Below, piece after piece: positions 19,839 through 29,753 of a stretch of 64,000 nucleotides of DNA; positions within the stretch are counted from its first letter, which is position 1, and each line of letters begins with the position of its first letter. The notes beneath the pieces are model-generated. The model searched no databases. It was not told the DNA's origin and saw only the letters and a list, made by a program, of their open reading frames with translations. The stretch comes from Rhodospirillales bacterium BBD 1991-14 (GTDB lineage Bacteria; Pseudomonadota; Alphaproteobacteria; Kiloniellales; Kiloniellaceae): assembly GCA_001657395.1 (NCBI GenBank), contig LYSY01000001.1, positions 868,001 to 932,000 on the forward strand, read 5' to 3'. The position numbers were made by a program, and so were the translations under genes.

Positions 19839-20546
19839 ATGGATCTGCTGTTTCGCGACGACCCCTATCTGAAGTCCTGTGAGGCGACCGTCGTGTCCGC
19901 CGGGCCCGACGGCCTGCGCCTGGACCGCACGGTCTTCTACCCCATGGGCGGCGGCCAGCCGGGCGACACCGGGCGGCTGGAACTCGCCGACGGCAGCACG
20001 CTGAAGATCGTCGACACCCGCAAGGGCGAGACCCATGAAGACGTCGTCCACATCCTCGAAGACGGCGCCGCCCTGCCCGCCCCCGGCACCGCCGTCACGG
20101 CGGAAATCGACTGGGAGCGGCGCCACCGCCTGATGCGCATGCACACCTGCCTGCACCTGCTGTGCTCCGTCATCACCGGCGACGTCACCGGCGGCCAGAT
20201 CGGCGACGGCAAGGGCAGGCTGGACTTCAATCTTCCGGACACACAGCTGGACAAGGAAGCGATCACCGTGGCGCTGAACCGCCTGGTGGAGGAGGATCAC
20301 GCTGTCACCCCCCGCTGGATCAGCGATGCCGATCTGGCCGCACAGCCGGACCTCGTGCGCACCATGTCGGTCAAGCCGCCGAGCGGCAGCGGCCAGGTTC
20401 GCCTGCTGGACATCCCCGGCGTCGACCTGCAGCCCTGCGGCGGCACCCATGTCGCACGCACCGGGGAGATCGGCAAGGTCCGGGTCGGGAAGATCGAGAA
20501 CAAGGGGCGGCAGAACCGCCGCGTCAACATTCTCTTCGACCAGTGA
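19839..20546 (+). CDS. Free-standing alanyl-tRNA editing protein, AlaX type
   Basis: Trans-editing domain of 235 residues that hydrolyses misacylated Ser- or Gly-tRNA(Ala). The zinc ligands are visible: HTCLH within MRMHTCLHLL and the distal CGGTH motif. The N-terminal FYPMGGGQPGDTG block is the usual AlaRS-editing signature. The length corresponds to the medium AlaX form that lacks the aminoacylation domain but keeps the N-terminal beta barrel. RBS-like AAGGAACGACGAGG precedes the ATG. It lies between cysteine synthase and sulfurtransferase genes on the same strand, 112 and 71 bp away. Confidence 0.9.
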   Translation: MDLLFRDDPYLKSCEATVVSAGPDGLRLDRTVFYPMGGGQPGDTGRLELADGSTLKIVDTRKGETHEDVVHILEDGAALPAPGTAVTAEIDWERRHRLMRMHTCLHLLCSVITGDVTGGQIGDGKGRLDFNLPDTQLDKEAITVALNRLVEEDHAVTPRWISDADLAAQPDLVRTMSVKPPSGSGQVRLLDIPGVDLQPCGGTHVARTGEIGKVRVGKIENKGRQNRRVNILFDQ

Positions 20547-20617
20547 CGGCGCCGGCACGGCGCCCCCCAACACGTTGAACACGAACACTCCGAAGCAGCG
20601 AAACAGGGCTGGAAACG

Positions 20618-21499
20618 ATGGTGGACTTCGACAGGGACGCTCTGGTCAGCACCGAATGGCTGGCCGCGAACATGCAGGCGCCGGACCTCAGGATTGTCGA
20701 CGGCAGCTACTACCTGCCCAACGAGGGGCTCGATCCGCGCCGCGAGTTCGAGGTCCAGCACATTCCCGGGGCGGTGTTCTTCGATATCGATGAGATCAGC
20801 GATCCGGACAGCGACCTTCCCCATATGCTGCCGCCGCCGCACATCTTCTCGTCCAAGGTGCGGCGCCTCGGGCTGGGGGACGGGCTGCGCATCGTGGTCT
20901 ACGATCAGCGCGGCATCTGGAGCGCACCGCGGGTCTGGTGGACCTTTCGCTACTTCGGCCACCACGAGGTGGCGGTCCTCGACGGCGGCCTGCCGAAATG
21001 GCTGCACGAAGGCCGCCCTGTCGAAGAAGGGCCGGTGGTCAGCGAAGAGCGGCACTTTACGCCCCGGGCCAACAGCTTTCTCGTGCGCGACCGCGACCAG
21101 ATCCTGGCCGGGCTGGGAGATGACCGCGAACAGGTCATCGACGCCCGCCGCCGCAGCCGCTTCGAGGGCAGCGAGCCGGAGCCCCGGGAGGGTATGCGCT
21201 CCGGCCATATTCCCGGCAGCCTGAATCTGCCCTTTACCGAGATCGTCGATCAGACCAGCCAGACCCTGCTGGCGCCGGATGCGTTGCGCCAGCGTTTCGA
21301 GGCCGAAGGGCTGAACCTTTCCCGCCCCGTCGTCACATCCTGCGGATCCGGCGTGACCGCCGGTGTGCTGGCCCTGGGGCTGCACCGCCTGGGACATCGA
21401 GAGACGGCGGTCTATGACGGCTCCTGGTCGGACTGGGGCCGCCCGGGCGATACACCCGTCGAAACCGGCCCGGCGGGGCCCGCCGCCGCTTCCAAATAG
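20618..21499 (+). CDS. sseA: 3-mercaptopyruvate/thiosulfate sulfurtransferase
   Basis: Two-domain rhodanese of 293 residues. The N-terminal inactive domain contains DGSYYLPNEGLDPRREF and the HIPGAVFFDID block; the C-terminal domain carries the catalytic cysteine in TSCGSGVTA. The CGSGVT active-site loop is typical of 3-mercaptopyruvate sulfurtransferases rather than thiosulfate-specific rhodaneses (CRxGx[R/T]). It transfers sulfane sulfur to thiol or cyanide acceptors in the cytoplasm. The stop lies 10 bp before the tandem GNAT gene, so the two are probably co-transcribed. Confidence 0.88.
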   Translation: MVDFDRDALVSTEWLAANMQAPDLRIVDGSYYLPNEGLDPRREFEVQHIPGAVFFDIDEISDPDSDLPHMLPPPHIFSSKVRRLGLGDGLRIVVYDQRGIWSAPRVWWTFRYFGHHEVAVLDGGLPKWLHEGRPVEEGPVVSEERHFTPRANSFLVRDRDQILAGLGDDREQVIDARRRSRFEGSEPEPREGMRSGHIPGSLNLPFTEIVDQTSQTLLAPDALRQRFEAEGLNLSRPVVTSCGSGVTAGVLALGLHRLGHRETAVYDGSWSDWGRPGDTPVETGPAGPAAASK

Positions 21500-21509
21500 A
21501 GGCGCCGGA

Positions 21510-22523
21510 ATGGACGGGCTGCGCCCCTATGAGGATGCCGATCTCGCCGGCTGCAGCGATCTCTGGCAACGCTGCGGCCTGACGGTCTGGTACAACGACC
21601 CGGCGGAGGACCTCGCCCTCTGGCAGCGCAGCGCCTGCGCAAGGATCTTCGTCGCGCCGGAGGACGGGCGCATCGTCGGCACCGTCTGCTGCGGCCATGA
21701 CGGACACCGCGGCTGGCTTTACTACGTCGCCGTCGACCCTGAGCGCCGCGGCGGCGGCCTCGGGCGCCAACTCGTGCGCAAGGCCGAGGACTGGCTGGGC
21801 GGCCAGGGCATCCGGAAAATCCAGTTGATGGTCCGCGAGACGAACCGCGGCGTGCTCGATTTCTATGCGGCGCTCGGCTACGCCAGCACGCCCCGCGCCG
21901 TGATGGCGCGCTGGCTGGATCTGCCGTCCGACCCGCCCGAGGAGGGCCCGCTGCCGCCCGATCTCGCGGTGGCGGCAGGCCGCGATCTGAAGGTCAACTT
22001 CGTCATCACCTTTCTGGAGATGACGGAGCGCCCGCGGCTGACTCCGGTTCCCCCGCCGCCCCGCATCCAGGTCGCCTTGATGCGGGCACACCGTCCGACG
22101 GTCGACTTCTACCGCTTCCTCTATCACGGCGTCGGTGCCGACTGGAACTGGTGGTACCGCCGCCAGATGGCGGATGAAGAACTGGCGGCGATCCTGGAGG
22201 ACGAGCGCGTCGAGGTCTTTGTGCTCTATGTCGAGGGCGTGCCGGCCGGCTACTTCGAACTGGACCGGCGCGACGCGCCTGACGTGGACCTCGCCTACTT
22301 CGGCATGCTGCCGCAGTTTGTCGGCCAGCGCCTGGGCCCCTATCTGCTCTATCAGGCGATCGAGCAGGCCTGGAGCTACGAGCCCGACCGGCTGACGGTG
22401 AACACCAACACCATGGACCATCCCAAGGCCCTGCCGCTGTATCAGAAGTTCGGCTTTCAGCCTTACCGCCAGGAACGGCTGGTCATGCCCGACCCCCGGC
22501 TGAACGGCGTTATCCCGGAATAG
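21510..22523 (+). CDS. Tandem GNAT acetyltransferase (two GNAT domains in one chain)
   Basis: Protein of 337 residues made of two acetyltransferase domains. The first (about 1-140) resembles YpeA-type GNATs, with the acetyl-CoA loop DPERRGGGLGRQLV and LMVRETNRGVLDFYAALGY. The second (about 185-335) has its own pattern with GMLPQFVGQRLGPYLL and NTNTMDHPKALPLYQKFGF. The frame is continuous through the linker near 150-185. The ATG at 21510 starts the first domain directly. Substrates are unknown. It follows the sulfurtransferase by 10 bp and is convergent with the radical SAM gene 18 bp away. Confidence 0.88.
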   Translation: MDGLRPYEDADLAGCSDLWQRCGLTVWYNDPAEDLALWQRSACARIFVAPEDGRIVGTVCCGHDGHRGWLYYVAVDPERRGGGLGRQLVRKAEDWLGGQGIRKIQLMVRETNRGVLDFYAALGYASTPRAVMARWLDLPSDPPEEGPLPPDLAVAAGRDLKVNFVITFLEMTERPRLTPVPPPPRIQVALMRAHRPTVDFYRFLYHGVGADWNWWYRRQMADEELAAILEDERVEVFVLYVEGVPAGYFELDRRDAPDVDLAYFGMLPQFVGQRLGPYLLYQAIEQAWSYEPDRLTVNTNTMDHPKALPLYQKFGFQPYRQERLVMPDPRLNGVIPE

Positions 22524-22541
22524 CGCGCCGCCGGTCTTCCA

Positions 22542-23624
22542 TCAGCCGCGCTGGCCGGGATCGGCTCCGCCCCGACCCTCTCTGGCACGTTGCCTGGCCA
22601 GACGGTTCAGGCGGGCCGCCTCGCGCTGCTCCGGACTGCGGTAGTAGCCGCAGCCGCGGCACTGTTCCGGCGGCTGGCCGGCCTCCAGGGCGGCATCGAT
22701 CCGGCGACGCTGCTCAAGCACTGCCTCCAGCGGCGTCAGGCCGATCTTTCCGAGGCCGTACTGCGCCGTATCCTTCACCATGCAGCAGCTTGCGATGGCG
22801 CCGTGGCGATCCACATAGAGGGCGCCCTTGACCCAGGGGCAGCCGTGCTCGGCAGCAAAGCGCCGCCCCATCTCGATGTAAAAGTGGCGCGTCCTGCGCG
22901 TCTCCGCCAGCATGGCGGCGATCTCCGGCGTGCCGCGGACGAGCTGGCGCATGCGCAGGGTGTCCTCCGGTTCCAGCAGCCGCGCCTCCATCGCCTTGTC
23001 GTAGACGCCGGTGTAGCTCTCCATCCGGTTCAAGGGCTGGAGGGTCGCCCCGCCGTCCATCCCGAGCCCGCGATAGAGCGCTGCAACATCCGGCAGGGTA
23101 TCGATCGTGTCCTTCAGCACGGTAATGGCAAAGCCGACGGTGGGGCGCTGCAGGCCGCGGGCGTTACGCGCCTGGAGCAACCTGGATATGCCGTCTTTGA
23201 CCTTCTTCAGGATGCCGCCGCGGATCTCCTGAAAGGCGGCATCATCCGGCGATTCGATGGAAACGTAGATCGCCTCCATCCCGACATCGAGGATCGAGGC
23301 CACGCGCTCCTCGGAGAGCAGGCTGCCGTTCGTGATCATGGACAGGTGGATGCCCCTCGCCCGAGCCTGGCGCGCCATTGCGAAAAAGCCCTTGTGCAGC
23401 AGCGGCTCGCCCTCGCCCTGCAGTTCGATGTGTTCGAGGTCCGGCAGGCTGTCCAGCAGGCGCTCGAAGTCACCGGTATCGAAGTCGCTCTGATCCATCT
23501 GCCGGCCGCTGCAGAAGCCGCAGGTGAAGTTGCAGCGGGTCGTGGGTTCCACCTGCACGAAGACCACCTTGCCCGGTGCATCCCGCACGGCGGCAGACCC
23601 CTCGCGCTCAGCCGTTTCTTCCAT
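22542..23624 (-). CDS. Radical SAM protein with SPASM-like C-terminal cysteines
   Basis: Radical S-adenosylmethionine enzyme of 360 residues. The 4Fe-4S ligands are Cys31, Cys35 and Cys38 in TRCNFTCGFC. The GEGEPLLHKGF motif and the barrel elements SMITNGSLL and VSIESPDDAAF are clear. The C-terminal third holds further cysteines (GCPWVKG, ASCCMVKD and QCRGCGYYR), resembling a SPASM/twitch auxiliary cluster domain. Substrate unknown; no precursor peptide, methyltransferase or partner maturase lies beside it. The gene stands alone between convergent and tandem neighbours. A short AAGG precedes the ATG at 23624. Confidence 0.85.
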   Translation of the reverse strand: MEETAEREGSAAVRDAPGKVVFVQVEPTTRCNFTCGFCSGRQMDQSDFDTGDFERLLDSLPDLEHIELQGEGEPLLHKGFFAMARQARARGIHLSMITNGSLLSEERVASILDVGMEAIYVSIESPDDAAFQEIRGGILKKVKDGISRLLQARNARGLQRPTVGFAITVLKDTIDTLPDVAALYRGLGMDGGATLQPLNRMESYTGVYDKAMEARLLEPEDTLRMRQLVRGTPEIAAMLAETRRTRHFYIEMGRRFAAEHGCPWVKGALYVDRHGAIASCCMVKDTAQYGLGKIGLTPLEAVLEQRRRIDAALEAGQPPEQCRGCGYYRSPEQREAARLNRLARQRAREGRGGADPGQRG

Positions 23625-23701
23625 CGCCTTGTCCGAATCAGTTCATGACGGACGCCAGACTAGCAGATTGCCGCAGCGTCGTGGTCCGTTCCTGCAGACA
23701 G

Positions 23702-23736
23702 AAGGGGCCGGGCGGCTTCTGCCGCACCGGCCCCTT
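23702..23736 (-). terminator. Terminator hairpin after the amino-acid importer operon
   Basis: Perfect 10-bp stem, AAGGGGCCGG (23702-23711) pairing with CCGGCCCCTT (23727-23736), with an additional inner GCGGC/GCCGC stem. It lies 22 bases after the stop of the last importer gene on the minus strand. The tail has only scattered T residues, so termination efficiency is uncertain. Confidence 0.65.
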
Positions 23737-23758
23737 CTCCCCCCCCAAGGTGTCCCAA

Positions 23759-24532
<774 letters not shown>

Positions 24533-24603
24533 CCCAGTTAACCTCCTCGTTCGGTCTGCAGCCGGGCGCCCATCCAGCGGCGCCGGTTCAGCCGGCGCCC
24601 TTG

Positions 24604-25719
24604 CTAGCGCTTATGACCGGTGTGCAGTTTCTTTTCCAGATAGATCGAATAGCGCGACATGCCGAAGCAGCAGACGAAGAACAGGATCGCCGCGAAGACG
24701 TAGACCTCCCAGGCGAGGCCCTGCCACTTGGCATCGGACAGTGCGGCGCGGCCGACGCCCAGGGCGTCGGTCAGGCCGATGATGATGACCAGCGTGGTGT
24801 CCTTGAACAGCCCGACGAAGGTGTTGACGATGCCCGGGATCGAGATCTTCAGGGCCTGGGGCAGGACCACCAGACGCATGGACTGCCAGTAGCGCAGCCC
24901 CATGGCATCGGCCGCTTCCGTCTGGCCCTTCGGGATCGCCTGCAGGCCGCCGCGCACGACCTCGGCAATGTAGGCCGCCGAGAAGATGGTCACCATGATC
25001 AGCACCCGCAGCACCAGATCGAAGGTGGTGCCCGGCGGCAGGAAGTAGTTCAGCATCGTCGAGGCGACGAAAAGCAGCGTGATCAGCGGCACCCCGCGGA
25101 TGAACTCGATGAACATCACGCAGAGCGTTCGCACGATCGGCATGTTGGAGCGCCGGCCCAGGGCCAGGAGGATGCCGAGCGGCAGCGACGCGGCGATGCC
25201 TGTCACCCCGATCACCACATTCAGCGTAAAGCCGCCGATCTTGCTGGTCTCGACCGGCTCCAGCCCCAGGCCGCCGACCAGCAGAAAGTAGCCGATGAAG
25301 GGGAACACCGCGGAGTAGATCAGCCAGCGGGACCGGAAAGGCGCCTTGTCCCAGAGGATGGGCACCAGCGCGATGAGGAAGAGGACGGCCAGGACGTCCA
25401 CCCGCCAGCGCAGATGCTCGGGATAGAAGCCGTAGATGAACTGCCCGAAGCGGACGTCGACGAGGGCCCAGCAGGCGCCCTGTCCCTGCTCTCGGCACTC
25501 GGCCCGGGACCCGGCATCCCAGACCGCGTCGAAGAATGCCCATTGGAGCGCACCGGGTACGATCAGGTAGAGGAAGTAGATCGAGAGCAGGGTGAGCGCA
25601 ACATTCAGGGGCGAACTGAACAGGTTCTTGCGCATCCACACGATCGGCCCGTGGGTCGCCATCGGCGGCGGCAGATCGGGGTGGGTGCCCGGCTCGTAGC
25701 GTTCGGTGGTGTCCGTCAT
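24604..25719 (-). CDS. aapM: General amino-acid ABC transporter permease, AapM-like
   Basis: Inner-membrane permease of 371 residues of the HisM/AapM family. A long N-terminal extension with several hydrophobic helices and a periplasmic loop (about residues 80-120, containing two Cys) distinguishes Aap-type permeases from short GlnP-type ones. The C-terminal core has the EAA-like loop [22 protein letters not shown]. The ATG at 25719 is chosen over the frame's upstream TTG at 25743 because GAGGGAGG sits 7 bases before it; this leaves 13 bp between aapQ and aapM. It pairs with the AapQ-like permease. Confidence 0.92.
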   Translation of the reverse strand: MTDTTERYEPGTHPDLPPPMATHGPIVWMRKNLFSSPLNVALTLLSIYFLYLIVPGALQWAFFDAVWDAGSRAECREQGQGACWALVDVRFGQFIYGFYPEHLRWRVDVLAVLFLIALVPILWDKAPFRSRWLIYSAVFPFIGYFLLVGGLGLEPVETSKIGGFTLNVVIGVTGIAASLPLGILLALGRRSNMPIVRTLCVMFIEFIRGVPLITLLFVASTMLNYFLPPGTTFDLVLRVLIMVTIFSAAYIAEVVRGGLQAIPKGQTEAADAMGLRYWQSMRLVVLPQALKISIPGIVNTFVGLFKDTTLVIIIGLTDALGVGRAALSDAKWQGLAWEVYVFAAILFFVCCFGMSRYSIYLEKKLHTGHKR

Positions 25720-25732
25720 CGCACCGCCTCCC

Positions 25733-26923
25733 TCAACGTTCAACCAGCGCGATGCGCCGGTTGTACCAATTCATGAATGCCGAAATCAGCAGGGAGATCA
25801 CCAGATAGATCGACAGCACGATGATCATCACCTCCATCTCCTTGCCCGTCTGGTTCAGGGTGATGCCGCCGAAGGTGGCGACGATATCCATGTAACCGAT
25901 GGCGATGGCGAGGGAGGAGTTCTTGGTGAGGTTCAGATACTGGCTGGTGAGCGGCGGCACGATGACCCGCAGCGCCTGCGGGATGATGATGAGGCGCATC
26001 GTCCAGTTGGGCTTGATGCCCAGGGCGAAGGCCGCCTCCGTCTGGCCGTGACTGACGGCCTGGATGCCGGCGCGCACGATCTCGGCAATGAAAGCCGCCG
26101 TGTAGATCGACAGGGCGAACCACAGCGCGATGAATTCCGGCCGCAGGACCATGCCGCCCTGGAAGTTGAAGCCGGTCAACTCCGGCATTTCCAGGCTCAC
26201 CGGCATGCCCGCGGCGAAGAAGGCGAGCAGCGGCAGGCCGACGATGGCGGCGACCCCGATGGAGAACACGGGGTAAATCTGCCCCGTCGCTTCCTGGTGC
26301 TTCTTGGCCCAGCGGCTGAAGACGATGACACCGGCCAGCGCGGCCAGGAAAGCCACGACCACCAGTGAAAAACCGTCCTCGAAAATCGGCTGCGGGACAT
26401 AGAACCCGCGGTTTGTCAGAAAAACACCATCAGCGGGCGAGATCGCCTGCCGGACCGCCGGCAAGGTGTGCACGATCACCGCATGCCAGAGCAGGATCTG
26501 CACCAGCACCGGAACGTTGCGCGTGAACTCGATGTAGCAGTAGACGATCCGGTTGATCAGCCAGTTGCTCGACAGACGCAGCACGCCCAGGATGAATCCC
26601 AGGATCGTGGCGAAGATGCAGCCGGTGACCGCAATCAGCCCGGTGTTCAGCAGCCCCACGACGCCGGCCCTGAAGTGGGTATCGCGCGAATCGTAGGGAA
26701 TCAGAGTCTGATTGATATCGTAACCGGCCGGCGCCTGCAGGAATTCGAAGCCGAAGGTCTTGCCCAGCGCCTCCAGGTTCTGCACCGCGTTGGTGGCCAG
26801 AAAAGCCAACAGCATGAACATGCCGGCGACCACCAGGATCTGCGTGATGACAGCCCGGTAGCGCTTGTCGGACCAAAGCCGACCCAGCGTCATCTGTTGT
26901 GAATCTTGTTCGATTGCGGCCAT
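25733..26923 (-). CDS. aapQ: General amino-acid ABC transporter permease, AapQ-like
   Basis: Inner-membrane permease of 396 residues. The N-terminal helix near 25-45 is followed by a periplasmic segment with GYDINQTLIPYDSRDTHFRAG, characteristic of AapQ-type permeases. The core contains SNWLINRIVYCYIEFTRNVP and the ATPase-contact loop EIVRAGIQAVSHGQTEAAFALG. It follows the binding-protein gene by 127 bp, which contain a strong terminator hairpin, and precedes aapM by 13 bp. Confidence 0.93.
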   Translation of the reverse strand: MAAIEQDSQQMTLGRLWSDKRYRAVITQILVVAGMFMLLAFLATNAVQNLEALGKTFGFEFLQAPAGYDINQTLIPYDSRDTHFRAGVVGLLNTGLIAVTGCIFATILGFILGVLRLSSNWLINRIVYCYIEFTRNVPVLVQILLWHAVIVHTLPAVRQAISPADGVFLTNRGFYVPQPIFEDGFSLVVVAFLAALAGVIVFSRWAKKHQEATGQIYPVFSIGVAAIVGLPLLAFFAAGMPVSLEMPELTGFNFQGGMVLRPEFIALWFALSIYTAAFIAEIVRAGIQAVSHGQTEAAFALGIKPNWTMRLIIIPQALRVIVPPLTSQYLNLTKNSSLAIAIGYMDIVATFGGITLNQTGKEMEVMIIVLSIYLVISLLISAFMNWYNRRIALVER

Positions 26924-26976
26924 GGCTTCACCCCGCTGCGATGCCCGCGCGCGTCAGGGAGTCCCGAGGCTCCCGC

Positions 26977-27034
26977 GCCAAAAAGAAATGGGCAGGGGAT
27001 ACGCCAGCACGGCTGCCAGCGTATCCCAAGCCCA
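26977..27034 (-). terminator. Rho-independent terminator or attenuator behind aapJ
   Basis: On the minus strand a long hairpin has a 9-bp stem GGGATACGC/GCGTATCCC (26996-27004 and 27019-27027), extended outward by TGGGC/GCCCA (26989-26993 and 27030-27034) across short bulges. It is followed by ATTTCTTTTTGG. It lies 16 bases after the aapJ stop and before aapQ, so it probably limits read-through into the permease genes. Confidence 0.85.
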
Positions 27035-27050
27035 CTTCATGCGTTTGCGA

Positions 27051-28073
27051 TTAGCGCATCGGCGGTGCGTAGATCAACCCACCGTCGGTGTAGAGCGCGT
27101 TGATACCGCGCTCCAGGCCAATCGGGGTCTCCGAGCCGATGTAACGCTCGAACACCTCGCCGTAGTTGCCGACCTGGCTGATGACGTTGTAGGCCCACTT
27201 CGCATCGAGGCCCAGCATGCCGCCGAGGTCGCCCTCGGAGCCCAGCAGACGCGCAACTTCAGGATTGTTGCTGGCGCCGCCGGCCATCTCGTCGACGTTC
27301 GCGGAGGTCACGCCGTACTCTTCGGCGTTGATCATGGCATTCAGGGTCCAGCGGACGACATCGCCCCACTGCTCGTCACCCTGGCGCACGAGCGGCCCCA
27401 GCGGCTCCTTGGAGATGATCTCCGGCAGAACGATGTGGTCGGCCGGATTGTCGAAGGCGGCGCGGCTGGCAGCCAGACCGGAGGCGTCCGTCGTGTAGAC
27501 GTCGCAGCGGCCGGCCAGATAGTTGGTACGCGCTTCTTCGTTGGTCTCGATGGGCACCGGCTCGTAGTTCATGTTGTTGGTGCGGAAGAAGTCCGCCAGA
27601 TTGAGCTCGGTCGTGGTGCCGGTCTGAATGCAGACAGAGGCGCCGTTAAGATCCTTGGCGCTGCCGACGCCAAGGTTTTTGGGAATCATGAAGCCCTGGC
27701 CGTCGTAGTAGTTCACGCCGATAAAGGTGAAGCCGAGATCGACGTCGCGGCTGAACGTCCAGGTGGTGTTGCGGGCAAGCATGTCGATCTCGCCCGAAGC
27801 CAGCGCCGTGAAGCGTGTCTTGCCGGTGGTCGGCGTGTACTTCACTTTGCTGGAGTCACCAAACACGGCAGCGGCAACAGCCTGGCAGACCGAGGGATCG
27901 AATCCCCGCCAGTTGCCGGCATCGTCGGTGAAGGAGAAGCCGGGGACACCGGTCGACACACCGCACTGCACAAAACCCTTCGCGCGGACATCGTCCAAAG
28001 TGCCAGCGGCAGCACCAGTGGCACCGACTGCAGTGAGTGCGCCAGCCGCGAGCAATACCTTCATTGTAGACAT
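27051..28073 (-). CDS. aapJ: Periplasmic general amino-acid binding protein
   Basis: Solute-binding protein of 340 residues of the AapJ family. A signal peptide (MSTMKVLLAAGALTAVGATG, cut near AAAG) precedes the mature protein. Characteristic blocks include GFVQCGVSTGVPGFSF, NWRGFDPSVCQAVAAAVFGD and TDASGLAASRAAF. It delivers L-amino acids to AapQM. GGGAAGG lies 7 bases before the ATG at 28073. It is the promoter-proximal gene of the operon, and a hairpin terminator follows, which would favour high expression of the binding protein. Confidence 0.95.
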   Translation of the reverse strand: MSTMKVLLAAGALTAVGATGAAAGTLDDVRAKGFVQCGVSTGVPGFSFTDDAGNWRGFDPSVCQAVAAAVFGDSSKVKYTPTTGKTRFTALASGEIDMLARNTTWTFSRDVDLGFTFIGVNYYDGQGFMIPKNLGVGSAKDLNGASVCIQTGTTTELNLADFFRTNNMNYEPVPIETNEEARTNYLAGRCDVYTTDASGLAASRAAFDNPADHIVLPEIISKEPLGPLVRQGDEQWGDVVRWTLNAMINAEEYGVTSANVDEMAGGASNNPEVARLLGSEGDLGGMLGLDAKWAYNVISQVGNYGEVFERYIGSETPIGLERGINALYTDGGLIYAPPMR

Positions 28074-28489
28074 GGAAAGACCTTCCCTGCTGTTCGTCGT
28101 TTATTGTCTTATAGCGAGCTTCGATCCCGCTCTGACTGCCTGTTATTGTTAACTTTTCAGGCTCCCTGCAGGACGCGCAAGCGCTCGCATGAGCGAACCA
28201 TGTCTCACTCGCTCAGGAAAGGCAACAGCTTGCTGGACGCCGAAAGGCAAAAAAGTGACCGCCCGCGCGAATTCTTCAAATCCCTTTTGCGGGGCCGCGG
28301 GAAACAGCAAAAGCAGGCGGCCTGCCGACCGTTGTTTGCCCGCCGACAAACCGGGGCGTGCGCCATGAAACCAGCCCGGCCGGGACAACCTTGGCGCTTG
28401 GCTTCGGCGGTCCAATCGGCGACCTTTACGCGAACATCCCGCTCACCGGACCGCCGTCCCGGCGGAGGAAGACTGGAAGGCCGCACCCC
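28074..28489. other. Divergent intergenic region between aapJ and metC
   Basis: About 416 bases carrying the outward promoters for the amino-acid importer (minus strand) and cystathionine lyase (plus strand). On the minus strand a TATAAG element lies near 28115, about 40 bases upstream of the aapJ start, but without a good -35 partner. No riboswitch was recognised in front of metC. The A-rich segment 28225-28330 does not encode a convincing protein. Confidence 0.45.
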
Positions 28490-29704
28490 ATGAGCAAAGG
28501 CGAGAAACGCCGTCCCGAGACCCTCCTGGCCCACCTGGGCCGGAACCCCAGCGCCCACTTCGGAACCGTGAATACCCCCGTCTACCACGCCTCGACGCTG
28601 ATCCGGGAGAGCGTGGAGGCCTATGAGGAGGCAGGCCGGAACCGCTGGATCAAGGGAAAGAGTTCCTATGGCCGCAGCGGCACCCCCACAACCTTCGCCT
28701 TCGAGGAGACGGTTGCAGCGCTCGAAGGGGCCTACGGCGCGATCGCCCTGTCCTCCGGTCTCCAGGCGATCGCGGTCGCCCTGATGGCCTTCGCCAAGGC
28801 CGGTAGCCACGTGCTGGTCCCGGACTCCATCTACTATCCGGGGCGCAAGATCTGCGAGGAACTGCTGCGGGAAAGCGGGGTCGAAACCACCTTTTACGAT
28901 CCGCGCATCGGCGGCGGCATCGCCGCGCTGATCCGCGACAACACGGCGATGATCTATCTGGAATCGCCGGGCTCGCTGACCTTCGAAGTGCAGGACGTCC
29001 CCGCAATCGCAGCGGCCGCCCGCGCTGCCGGCGTCGTCACGGCGATCGACAATACCTGGGCGACCCCCCTCTTCTTCCGGCCCCTCGATCACGGCATCGA
29101 CATCGCACTGCACGCGGCGACCAAGTACATGGTCGGCCACTCCGACGCCATGCTCGGGGTCATCGCCACGCGGGAGGAGCATTACGAAAAGCTGCGGCGC
29201 ACCAGCCAGCACATGGGCTGCGCCGCGGCGCCCGACGATCTCTATCTCGGACTGCGCGGCCTCAGAACCCTGGCGGTGCGCCTCGAGCGCCATCAGCAGA
29301 ATGCGCTGCGGCTCGCCGCCTGGCTCAAACAGCGCCCGGAAGTCGACCGCATTCTCTATCCGGCCTTGCCCGACAGCCCGGACCACGAGATCTGGAAGCG
29401 GGACTACACGGGCGCCTCGGGCCTCTTCGCCATGGTGCTGAAGCCCTGCGCCCGCAGTTCCGCGGTCGCAATGATCGACGAGATGGAGTATTTCGGCATC
29501 GGCGCGAGCTGGGGTGGCTACGAAAGCCTGATGCTGCTCACCGACCCGCGCCCGATCCGCACGGCAACGGCCTGGACGGACCCGGGGCCCGTCGTGCGCA
29601 TTCATGCGGGCCTCGAACACAGCGACGATCTGATCGCCGATCTCGAAGCCGGCTTTGACCGGTTGAATGCGGCGGAGGATACCCTGGCCGCCCGGGCCGG
29701 CTGA
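28490..29704 (+). CDS. metC: Cystathionine beta-lyase
   Basis: PLP-dependent Cys/Met metabolism enzyme of 404 residues that cleaves cystathionine to homocysteine, pyruvate and ammonia in methionine synthesis. The PLP lysine is in HAATKYMVGHSDAMLG, and the blocks YGRSGTPT, AIALSSGLQAI and AIDNTWATPLFF are typical. The start at ATG 28490 has GGAAGG 9 bases upstream; the frame continues upstream but without protein character. It is monocistronic or leads into hisI 49 bp downstream. The family also contains methionine gamma-lyases, but the overall sequence fits MetC. Confidence 0.9.
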   Translation: MSKGEKRRPETLLAHLGRNPSAHFGTVNTPVYHASTLIRESVEAYEEAGRNRWIKGKSSYGRSGTPTTFAFEETVAALEGAYGAIALSSGLQAIAVALMAFAKAGSHVLVPDSIYYPGRKICEELLRESGVETTFYDPRIGGGIAALIRDNTAMIYLESPGSLTFEVQDVPAIAAAARAAGVVTAIDNTWATPLFFRPLDHGIDIALHAATKYMVGHSDAMLGVIATREEHYEKLRRTSQHMGCAAAPDDLYLGLRGLRTLAVRLERHQQNALRLAAWLKQRPEVDRILYPALPDSPDHEIWKRDYTGASGLFAMVLKPCARSSAVAMIDEMEYFGIGASWGGYESLMLLTDPRPIRTATAWTDPGPVVRIHAGLEHSDDLIADLEAGFDRLNAAEDTLAARAG

Positions 29705-29753
29705 CCTGAGCGGGCAGGCCCCGACCGGAACACGATAGAATGGAAGAGAAGCG

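Noticed and set aside
28074-28489. SAM or other methionine-related riboswitch in front of metC
   Set aside because: No conserved SAM-I, SAM-II or SAH aptamer segments were found in the leader.
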